A stretch of DNA of 64,000 bases from contig NZ_CP099489.1 of the NCBI RefSeq assembly GCF_023923225.1, positions 2,914,001 through 2,978,000 on the forward strand, given 5' to 3'. Source of the DNA: Ornithinimicrobium faecis. GTDB lineage: Bacteria > Actinomycetota > Actinomycetes > Actinomycetales > Dermatophilaceae. Below the pieces are notes generated by a model that was not told where the DNA came from, made no database searches, and was given only the letters and a program-made list of their open reading frames with translations. This document shows, in pieces, positions 57,018-64,000 of the stretch. Position 1 is the first letter of the stretch. Each line of letters starts with the position of its first letter. The translations under genes and the position numbers were made by a program.

Positions 57018-59759
57018 TCAGCTGCTCTTGCGTGACTTGCGACGATCGGCTCGGTTGCCGGCGCCGGTCTTTGCAGGGCGGGGGCGACTTGAGGACGATC
57101 CGTCCGCGGCGACACGACGCTGCTCCACCCCACCGTCCTCTGACGGCGCGCTGTAGGTCAGGGCAGCGGCCGGGGTGGGCTTGGCATCCACGAGGCCCGC
57201 CAGGGCCGACGGAACGGCAAGACCACCAGCTGGTGCATCGGCAGCACCCTCGGCCGGCTTGACCTCCAGACGGAACAGCGCGCTGACGGTGTCCTCCTTG
57301 ACCGACTCCATCATCGCCTGGAACAACTGATAGCCCTCGCGCTGATACTCCACGATCGGCTCGCGCTGTGCCATCGAGCGCAGCCCGATGCCCTCCTTGA
57401 GATAGTCCATCTCGTAGAGGTGCTCGCGCCACTTGCGGTCCAGCACCTGCATCACCACGCGACGCTCAACATCACGCATGCGCTCGGGGCCGACGACCTC
57501 TTCCTTCTCGTCATAGGCGTGCTGGGCGTCCGAGGTGAGCTGCTCTATCAGCACGTCTGGGGTCCCGCCGGTGCCGCCAACCGCCTGGCCCAACTCTTCC
57601 TCGGTGAGGCTGACCGGATAGACGCTGCGGAGCTCGGTGAGGACCTGGCTCATGTCCCGCTCCTCACCCTCCAACTCATCACCTTGCATCGACTGGGCGT
57701 AGTCGCCGACGACGTCGTTGATGAAGTCGCGGACCTGGTCCTCCAGGTCCTGCCCCTCCAGCACCCGACGCCGCTCGTCATAGATCACCACGCGCTGGCG
57801 GTTCATGACGTCGTCATACTTCAGGACGTTCTTGCGCGTCTCGAAGTGCTGTGCCTCAACCTGTGCCTGGGCACTCTGGATCGAGCGGCTGACGACCTTG
57901 GACTCGATCGGCACGCTGTCGTCCATGCCGGTGGTCTGCATCACCCGGTCGACGATGGCCGCGTTGAACATGCGCATCAGGTCGTCCTCGAGGGAGAGAT
58001 AGAACCGGCTCTCCCCCGGGTCTCCCTGACGGCCTGCGCGGCCACGCAGCTGGTTGTCGATGCGCCGTGACTCGTGCCGCTCCGTGCCCAGCACATACAG
58101 GCCCCCGAGGCTGTGCACCTCCTCATACTCCGCCTTGACCGCGTCCTCGGCCCGGGCCAGGGTCTCGTCCCAGGCCTCCTCATACTCTTCCGGTGTCTCG
58201 GCGGGGTCCAGGCCCTTGCTCTTCAGGTGTGCGACGGCCCGGAACTCCGGGTTGCCGCCGAGCATGATGTCGGTGCCTCGACCGGCCATGTTGGTCGCCA
58301 CGGTGACTGCACCCTTGCGCCCGGCCTCGGCGACGATCGAGGCCTCCCGGGCGTGGTGCTTGGCGTTGAGGACCTCGTGCGGGACGCCGCGCCGACGCAG
58401 CTGCTCCGAGAGCAGCTCGGACTTCTCCACGGAGGTGGTGCCGACCAGAACCGGCTGCCCCTTGTCGTTGCGGGCCACAATGTCATCCACGACGGCATCG
58501 AACTTCGCCTGCTCGGTGCGATAGATCAGGTCGGACTGGTCCTTGCGGATCATCTCGCGGTTGGTCGGGATCGAGACGACTCCGACCTTGTAGATCTGGT
58601 GGAGCTCAGCGGCCTCGGTCTGGGCGGTGCCCGTCATGCCGGCCAGCTTGTCGTACATCCGGAAGTAGTTCTGCAGGGTCACCGTGGCCAGGGTCTGGTT
58701 CTCGTTCTTGATCTCCACCCCCTCCTTGGCCTCGATCGCCTGGTGCATTCCCTCGTTATAGCGACGACCGGCGAGCATGCGGCCGGTGTGCTCGTCGACG
58801 ATCATGATCTGGCCGTCGACGTTGACGTAGTCCTTGTCGTTCTTGAACAGTTCCTTGGCCTTGATCGCGTTGTTCAGGTAGCCGATCAGCGGGGTGTTGG
58901 CGCTCTCGTAGAGGTTGTCGATGCCGAGATAGTCCTCGACCTTCTCAATGCCGGACTCCAGCACACCCACCGTGCGCTTCTTCTCGTCGACCTCGTAGTC
59001 TCCTGCGCCGTTCTCACCACGGGTGAGGCGCTGGGCCAGCTTGGAAAACTCGGTGTACCACCGCGGCGAGCCATCAGCCGGGCCGGAAATGATCAGGGGG
59101 GTGCGGGCCTCGTCGATCAGGATCGAGTCGACCTCATCAACGATGGCGAAGTGGTGTCCTCGCTGGACCAGGTCCTTGGTCGACATGGCCATGTTGTCGC
59201 GCAGGTAGTCGAAACCGAACTCGTTGTTCGTGCCGTAGGTGATGTCCTTGGCATACTCCGCACGCCGCTGGTCCGGAGTCATCTTGGACAGGATGACGCC
59301 GACCTCCAGGCCCAGGGACCGGTGGACACGACCCATCAGCTCGGCCTGGTATTCCGCCAGGTAGTCGTTGACCGTGACGACGTGGACGCCCTCACCGGTC
59401 AGGGCGTTGAGGTAGGACGGCAGCGTGGCGACCAGCGTCTTGCCCTCACCGGTCTTCATCTCGGCGACGTTGCCCTGGTGCAGGGCCGCTCCACCCATGA
59501 TCTGCACATCGAAGTGGCGCTTGCCGATGGTGCGGGCGGCGGCCTCCCGCACGGCAGCGAATGCCTCGGGCAGCAGCTGGTCGAGGCTCTCGCCATCCTT
59601 CAGGCGGGCCCGGAACTTGTCGGTCTCCTCGCGCAGCTCAGCGTCGGTCAACCCCTTGAAGTCCTCTTCCAGGGCGTTGACTTGCTGCGCGACAACCTCC
59701 AGTCGGCGCAGGGCCTTGCCCTCGCCGGCACGCAGCAACTTCTCGAAGAACTTGGGCAC
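57018..59759 (-). CDS. secA: Preprotein translocase ATPase SecA
   Basis: 913 residues. The nucleotide site is [20 protein letters not shown]; the DEAD-like motif is [36 protein letters not shown] and [20 protein letters not shown] complete the motor. The C-terminus ends in a basic Lys/Arg stretch and lacks the zinc-binding CxCxSG motif. GTG 59759 is the start because the protein begins [14 protein letters not shown], and AGGAG precedes it. This is the essential SecA1-type motor. An inverted region of 190 bp separates it from the nuclease gene. Confidence 0.96.
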   Translation of the reverse strand: MPKFFEKLLRAGEGKALRRLEVVAQQVNALEEDFKGLTDAELREETDKFRARLKDGESLDQLLPEAFAAVREAAARTIGKRHFDVQIMGGAALHQGNVAEMKTGEGKTLVATLPSYLNALTGEGVHVVTVNDYLAEYQAELMGRVHRSLGLEVGVILSKMTPDQRRAEYAKDITYGTNNEFGFDYLRDNMAMSTKDLVQRGHHFAIVDEVDSILIDEARTPLIISGPADGSPRWYTEFSKLAQRLTRGENGAGDYEVDEKKRTVGVLESGIEKVEDYLGIDNLYESANTPLIGYLNNAIKAKELFKNDKDYVNVDGQIMIVDEHTGRMLAGRRYNEGMHQAIEAKEGVEIKNENQTLATVTLQNYFRMYDKLAGMTGTAQTEAAELHQIYKVGVVSIPTNREMIRKDQSDLIYRTEQAKFDAVVDDIVARNDKGQPVLVGTTSVEKSELLSEQLRRRGVPHEVLNAKHHAREASIVAEAGRKGAVTVATNMAGRGTDIMLGGNPEFRAVAHLKSKGLDPAETPEEYEEAWDETLARAEDAVKAEYEEVHSLGGLYVLGTERHESRRIDNQLRGRAGRQGDPGESRFYLSLEDDLMRMFNAAIVDRVMQTTGMDDSVPIESKVVSRSIQSAQAQVEAQHFETRKNVLKYDDVMNRQRVVIYDERRRVLEGQDLEDQVRDFINDVVGDYAQSMQGDELEGEERDMSQVLTELRSVYPVSLTEEELGQAVGGTGGTPDVLIEQLTSDAQHAYDEKEEVVGPERMRDVERRVVMQVLDRKWREHLYEMDYLKEGIGLRSMAQREPIVEYQREGYQLFQAMMESVKEDTVSALFRLEVKPAEGAADAPAGGLAVPSALAGLVDAKPTPAAALTYSAPSEDGGVEQRRVAADGSSSSRPRPAKTGAGNRADRRKSRKSS

Positions 59760-59894
59760 GAAGACTCCTGACGCGTTGTGGTGACCGCGTGAACCGCACG
59801 CGGACCTCAGGGCAAGGTTAATCGCCGCGGCCCCTGCGTCGAAACCCAGGTGGTCAGCGGGTGCGGTGCCCGGTCCCTGTCCCCCGAACACCGC

Positions 59895-59933
59895 GGTGGG
59901 GGCGCCGTCGGATGGACCTGCGACGCCCCCACC
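59895..59933 (-). terminator. Terminator of the nuclease gene
   Basis: GGTGGGGGCG at 59895-59904 pairs with CGCCCCCACC at 59924-59933, 17 bp after the nuclease stop codon at 59950. It would end that transcript before the secA promoter. Confidence 0.6.
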
Positions 59934-59949
59934 AGGGCTCAGCGCGTGA

Positions 59950-62900
59950 TCACGGTGTGAACAGCGCCTCGATCTCTGCCACGACGACCTCGCTGACCGC
60001 CACCGGGCCACCGAAGACGGTGACCTGCTGCGGGTCACGACCCTGCAGGGTGGTGCCGGTGACCTCGGGCAGGTGGTCCGGCCGGGTCAGCAGCAACGGT
60101 GCCTGGTGCAGGCCCGCCAGGGCGGCCCCGGACAGGGCGTCTGGGAAGATCGCGCCGGACGCCACAAAGACGTCCTCTGACGGGCCGACCCGCTCCGCCA
60201 CGGCAGCGGCCGTTTCATAGCGGTCGCCACCAGAGAGGCGCTCGATCGTGTCGGCGTGAGCACCCAGCTCGGTGTAGACCTCGGGACCGACCGCGAGCGG
60301 GCCGCCCAGCACCACAATGTGCTCGGGGTCGAGGGCCTCGAGCGCGGCGATGGTCGCCAGCGGCAGGTCGCCGGGCTTGCTCAGCAGGATCGGATCGTCC
60401 TGCATCCCGGCCAGCGGACCGGTTGCCAGTGAGTCGGCAAACTTCAGACCGGAGGCGACGTAGACGGTGTCGATGTCCTCGGCCTCGAAGCGCGACTGCG
60501 CGATCGCCGCGGCGGTTGCGTAGCGTTCCTCGCCGGCCACTCGGGTCACCTCCGCAGAGGTGCTGGTCTCGACGTCCTGCACCACCGCGTCGCTGATGGC
60601 CACGGGGCCACCGAGCACAACGACCTGCTCGGGGTCCAGGGCCTCGAGCGCGGCTCGGATGTCGTTGGGCAGGGCGTCGGGCTTGGTCAGCAGCACGGGG
60701 GCACCGTCCTTGACCGCGGGAGCGCTGCCGGTCAACGCGTCCGGGAAGGTGATTCCGTTGGCCAGATAGACCGTGTCCACCACACCGAACTCCGCAGCCA
60801 TGTTGGCCGAGGTCTCCCAGCGGTCCTTGCCAGCCAACCGGCCGACGTCGACCGGCTCCGGCTCGACGACGAGGGGGGCCAGGTCCAGTCCCACCAGGAT
60901 GGGGTCGTGGTCGCTCGAGCGGTAGGCGTTGGGCTCGAACAGGGCATCCTGCTCGTCCGGCTTGAAGGACATGTCGTAGTCCAGAACGCTCGGCTCGTCG
61001 GCGTTGATCTTCCACGCCTGTGTCGCCGTCACCTTGTCGGCCAGCGCCTCGTTGGCCAGGGCGTAGTCCAGATAACCCAGCTGGCCGTCGAAGACGTAGG
61101 AGTACTCCTGCTCGCCCTGGTGCTCCAGCAGCAGGTCGGAGTAGCCGCCGTCGAGGAAGACGTTGATCGGGTCCTCCTTGTCGTAGGAGTTGAGGTCACC
61201 GATGACCAGGGTGTTCTCGGCGCCCGTGCCGGTCGGGTCCTCGGCCAACCAGTCGACCATCGCCTCCGCGGCGTCGGTGCGGACACCGTTGCAGTTGCTG
61301 GCCCAGGGATCCTCGGGGTCACCGACGTCCTCGCAGTCCGAGCCCTTGGACTTCAGGTGGTTGACCGCGACGGTCACCGACTCGCCCGTGGCCGTCTCCG
61401 TAAAGGTCTGCGCCAGGGTCGGGCGGTTCTTGTCGTCCAGGAAGCGCTCGTCGTCCTCGCTCGTCAGCGTCGCGAAGTCACCGACCGGGCTCACCGTGTC
61501 GCCCTGATAGATGAAGGCGGTGGTGATCTCGTCGGTGCCGATCGTGCCGGTCTCGAGGTAGTCGTAGGTGCCCGCACCCACCGCGTCGTTGAGCGCCTGG
61601 GTCAGCGCCGCCACGGCGACGTCGTCATTGTTCTCGATCTCAATCAGACCCACCACGTCGGCGTCCAGCTCGGCGAGGGCGGCGACGATCTTTGTCTCCT
61701 GCCGTTCCAACTCCTCGGGGGTGTCGGCCCCACGGCCGTCGAGGTCGGTGAAGTAGTTGAGCACGTTGAACGAGGCCACCGTCATCGTGGCGTCGGCGAC
61801 ATCCGGGACAGCTGTCGGGCGTGCGTTGACCTCGGTGAACTCCGCGTCCTGCGTGGGCTGCACCCGGAACAGCTCAAAGCGATAGTCCACGACGCCGGTC
61901 AGGTCGGTGATGGTGTCACCGCCACGGAAGCTGTGCTCCAGGGTGAACTGTCCACCTGCTGGGTGGCGCAGGTAGGGCGGGTTCTGCGGGCTGAGCCCGT
62001 CATCGATCGTGATCCGGTGCGTCGCGTTGTGGTCGCGCACGGCGATGGCCTGGTCCGAGCCCGGGTCTGCCAGCGCGGTCGGCTGGAACTGCCGGGCAGT
62101 CTCGTCGCCGGTGCCGACGACGACCTCACCGAAACGGCCGTAGTTGAAGAACTCCAGGATGGACAGCTCCGCCGGGAACGTGACGTGCATGCTCTCGACC
62201 TGCTCCAGGTCGGTGGCCGTCAGCGGGAACTCCAACACGGTCGCCTCGGGGAGGTCGACGCCCGAGGCGCACACCAGGATGGCGGGCGAGCCGCTGATCT
62301 GAGTCAGACCCTCAAACTCTCCAGCGGTGCCGACGATCCGGACCTGGTCCCCCACCGCAATGTCGTCCGAGCCGGGGGCGTACACAAAGATGCCGTCGGA
62401 GGTCGCCGGGTTGTCGTCACCTGCGTCCTGCACGTGGAACCCGTCGAAGCCTCCCTCCTGGAAGTCACCGACGACGGTGCCCTCGATGGTCACCGGGCCG
62501 GGCATCGGGGTGACGTCACCCTCGCCCTGCACGGCACCGATGGGGGTGGCGGGGTCACCGCACTGCCCGACGGGCGGCGGCTCCTCGGCCTCGAAGATCT
62601 CGTTGGGGGCACCCGGGGTGTTCCAGGCCTCCCCGACCGCCGGGGTCGCGCCCTCCTCGACGCCCGCCTTGTTGAAGGCGTTGCGGACCCAGTCCACCGT
62701 CGTGTCGGTGTCGGTGCCGTCCGGGACGCGCGAGGCGCCGCCGGGGGCGAACGCTGCTCCGTCGTAGCCGTCAGCGAGGAGCGTCTCGGAATAGACCAGG
62801 TCCCCCTCGGTGCCGCCGTTGACCGCAACCGAGTCGAGCACGGTCAGGCCGGTGCCTGCGTCGATGGTCCCGTCCAGGTCGGCGTCGATCACGCTCTGGT

Positions 62901-63297
62901 TGGCGAAGCCCTCGACCAGCAGCAGGGTCAGTGTGCCGTTCTGGATCGTGCCCGTCGCGAGATCCACCGACCAGAGTCCGGCCGCGTCGGTGGTGCCGAC
63001 CTGGTGGCTGCTCACGATGCTCCCGCGAGCATCGGATCCGACATCACCCTCGACCTCGACGATCGTCAGGTGTGAGAGGTCCGTCTCAGGGTCTGCGAGG
63101 ACCTCGAGGAACTCGAGGTCCTCCCCACTCGTGCTCACGGAGAACTCGTTGATCACGGGACCGCCATCGGCAGCGGGTTCGGCCTGCGCCGTGTGCGGTG
63201 TCAGCGCCAGGGCGCCAGCGGGGCTGAGCAGCCCGGCGACAGCGAGAGAGGCCGCGGAGGCCACCACCGCCCGGGACCTTCGTGGGTGCTGTGACAT
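59950..63297 (-). CDS. Secreted ExeM/NucH-type nuclease with three cell-wall-binding repeats
   Basis: 1115 residues. A signal peptide (about 1-40), a lamin-tail-like beta domain (about 45-200), a beta domain typical of ExeM proteins (about 255-370), an endonuclease/exonuclease/phosphatase domain (about 525-820: [46 protein letters not shown]) and three CWB2 repeats (about 833-1115, each with a DRY/DRW start and PVLLT-type strands). It would degrade extracellular DNA while held at the wall. ATG 63297 is chosen for the signal peptide and AGAAGGA site. Confidence 0.9.
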   Translation of the reverse strand: MSQHPRRSRAVVASAASLAVAGLLSPAGALALTPHTAQAEPAADGGPVINEFSVSTSGEDLEFLEVLADPETDLSHLTIVEVEGDVGSDARGSIVSSHQVGTTDAAGLWSVDLATGTIQNGTLTLLLVEGFANQSVIDADLDGTIDAGTGLTVLDSVAVNGGTEGDLVYSETLLADGYDGAAFAPGGASRVPDGTDTDTTVDWVRNAFNKAGVEEGATPAVGEAWNTPGAPNEIFEAEEPPPVGQCGDPATPIGAVQGEGDVTPMPGPVTIEGTVVGDFQEGGFDGFHVQDAGDDNPATSDGIFVYAPGSDDIAVGDQVRIVGTAGEFEGLTQISGSPAILVCASGVDLPEATVLEFPLTATDLEQVESMHVTFPAELSILEFFNYGRFGEVVVGTGDETARQFQPTALADPGSDQAIAVRDHNATHRITIDDGLSPQNPPYLRHPAGGQFTLEHSFRGGDTITDLTGVVDYRFELFRVQPTQDAEFTEVNARPTAVPDVADATMTVASFNVLNYFTDLDGRGADTPEELERQETKIVAALAELDADVVGLIEIENNDDVAVAALTQALNDAVGAGTYDYLETGTIGTDEITTAFIYQGDTVSPVGDFATLTSEDDERFLDDKNRPTLAQTFTETATGESVTVAVNHLKSKGSDCEDVGDPEDPWASNCNGVRTDAAEAMVDWLAEDPTGTGAENTLVIGDLNSYDKEDPINVFLDGGYSDLLLEHQGEQEYSYVFDGQLGYLDYALANEALADKVTATQAWKINADEPSVLDYDMSFKPDEQDALFEPNAYRSSDHDPILVGLDLAPLVVEPEPVDVGRLAGKDRWETSANMAAEFGVVDTVYLANGITFPDALTGSAPAVKDGAPVLLTKPDALPNDIRAALEALDPEQVVVLGGPVAISDAVVQDVETSTSAEVTRVAGEERYATAAAIAQSRFEAEDIDTVYVASGLKFADSLATGPLAGMQDDPILLSKPGDLPLATIAALEALDPEHIVVLGGPLAVGPEVYTELGAHADTIERLSGGDRYETAAAVAERVGPSEDVFVASGAIFPDALSGAALAGLHQAPLLLTRPDHLPEVTGTTLQGRDPQQVTVFGGPVAVSEVVVAEIEALFTP

Positions 63298-63426
63298 GTG
63301 GGTTCCTTCTGCGGGTCCGACAGGGCGAGGCCACCGGGTCAACAGTGACCTGACCTGGACCCTAGTCCCGTCTGGTGGCGCCTCAGGTGACGTCGGACCG
63401 TGTCGTCGGTGAACGGTCCGGACACG

Positions 63427-64000
63427 TCAGGTGACCTCGACCCGCTCCAGCCCCAACCAGCCGGCGAGCTGCGCGAGCTCCTCGGCCAGCGCCTCTCGTG
63501 ACCCGTCCGGTGCTCCTGGCTCGAGGTGGACCCGTCGGACCAGCAGGCGCCCGGCGGCCCGGTCGGCCTTCAGGTCCACCCGCCCCACGAGCTGATCCCC
63601 CCACAGGAAGGGCAGCACGTAGTAACCGAACACCCGCTTCGGCTCAGGGACATAGATCTCGATCCGGTAGTGAAAGTTGAAGATCCGCTCGGTGCGGGCC
63701 CGCTCCCACACCAGGGAGTCGAACGGACTGAGCAGGGCACGGGCAGTCACCGATCGCGGGCGGCGGGCGGCTGCGTCCAGGAACGCCGGCTTCTGCCACC
63801 CCTCGACGGTGACCTGCTCGACCTCGCCGAGTGCCACCAGCTCGGCCAGGGCGGGGTCGGCCATCACCTGCCTGAGGCGGAAGTAGTCGCTCAGGTCGGT
63901 CGCTGTCCCGATGCCGTGGGCCCGCACGGCCCGGCGCATGAGCTCCAGAGCCGACTCGGCCCGATCGGGCGCACCGGGCTGACCCGGAGCCCGCGCCAGG
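63427..64000 (-). CDS. AlkZ/YcaQ-like winged-helix DNA glycosylase, C-terminal part
   Basis: The gene continues past the window's right end; 191 codons are visible. The sequence shows the HTH_42 (YcaQ/AlkZ) family: [80 protein letters not shown]. AlkZ relatives unhook interstrand crosslinks or excise bulky N7-alkylguanines. The catalytic QxQ/QxD motif would be in the missing N-terminal part, so activity cannot be judged. The last 130 bp before the nuclease start hold no gene. Confidence 0.82.
   Translation of the reverse strand, partial: LARAPGQPGAPDRAESALELMRRAVRAHGIGTATDLSDYFRLRQVMADPALAELVALGEVEQVTVEGWQKPAFLDAAARRPRSVTARALLSPFDSLVWERARTERIFNFHYRIEIYVPEPKRVFGYYVLPFLWGDQLVGRVDLKADRAAGRLLVRRVHLEPGAPDGSREALAEELAQLAGWLGLERVEVT

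Overview
This 64 kb window is one continuous piece of a high-GC Gram-positive chromosome. WhiB1 next to a PdtaS-type kinase, a 180-kDa-class NAD glutamate dehydrogenase, an F420-type LLM oxidoreductase, an Rv3235 homologue near SecA, and a tmRNA tag ending in ALAA place it in Actinomycetota. The gene set fits Micrococcales, perhaps an Intrasporangiaceae/Ornithinimicrobiaceae relative; the genus is inferred. I see no rRNA, tRNA, prophage, insertion sequence or CRISPR array. Most of the window is ordinary chromosome with a few accessory islands.

Layout. 1-5.1 kb: a tight plus-strand operon (TIGR04076 tail, LLM oxidoreductase, two tandem DUF885 metallohydrolases, XRE-cupin regulator), followed by a decayed gene remnant. 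5.4-6.4 kb: an LLM monooxygenase gene broken by a one-base frameshift. 6.5-14.1 kb: translation and division block with ssrA (tmRNA), CBS protein, smpB, M23 hydrolase, ftsX, ftsE and prfB, interrupted by an inverted L,D-transpeptidase gene. 14.1-17.1 kb: MerR regulator divergent from a flavin reductase, and a large NMO-type flavoenzyme behind a twin palindromic operator. 17.2-22.1 kb: holA, a DinG-like helicase and a beta-propeller lipoprotein with tandem DnaA boxes between the last two. 22-33 kb: accessory region with a GH63-like glucosidase, a 2OG-Fe oxygenase, hflX, a PPOX remnant, an RsmC-like methyltransferase, an MFS/cupredoxin/membrane-protein operon and a Fic toxin-antitoxin pair.

33-42.5 kb: miaA, the PDRP regulator with its likely target ppdK, a FhuF-like Fe-S protein, an amidohydrolase, whiB1 and pdtaS. 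42.6-50.3 kb: gdh and pruA (proline to glutamate to 2-oxoglutarate), with two small genes between them. 50.3-57 kb: WS/DGAT acyltransferase, CpaE/Ssd-like and SAF proteins, a small excisionase-type HTH protein, a LysM membrane protein and an Rv3235 protein. 57-64 kb: secA, a secreted ExeM-type nuclease with three cell-wall-binding repeats, and the C-terminal part of an AlkZ/YcaQ-like protein.

The most unusual material lies between genes: a family of 31-32 bp tandem repeats in three intergenic arrays (12.9, 24.9 and 32.2 kb), an octamer CGGCATAC that looks about tenfold over-represented, actinobacterial DnaA boxes in three intergenic spots, four helically phased 10-bp repeats before the LysM gene, and two decayed genes.
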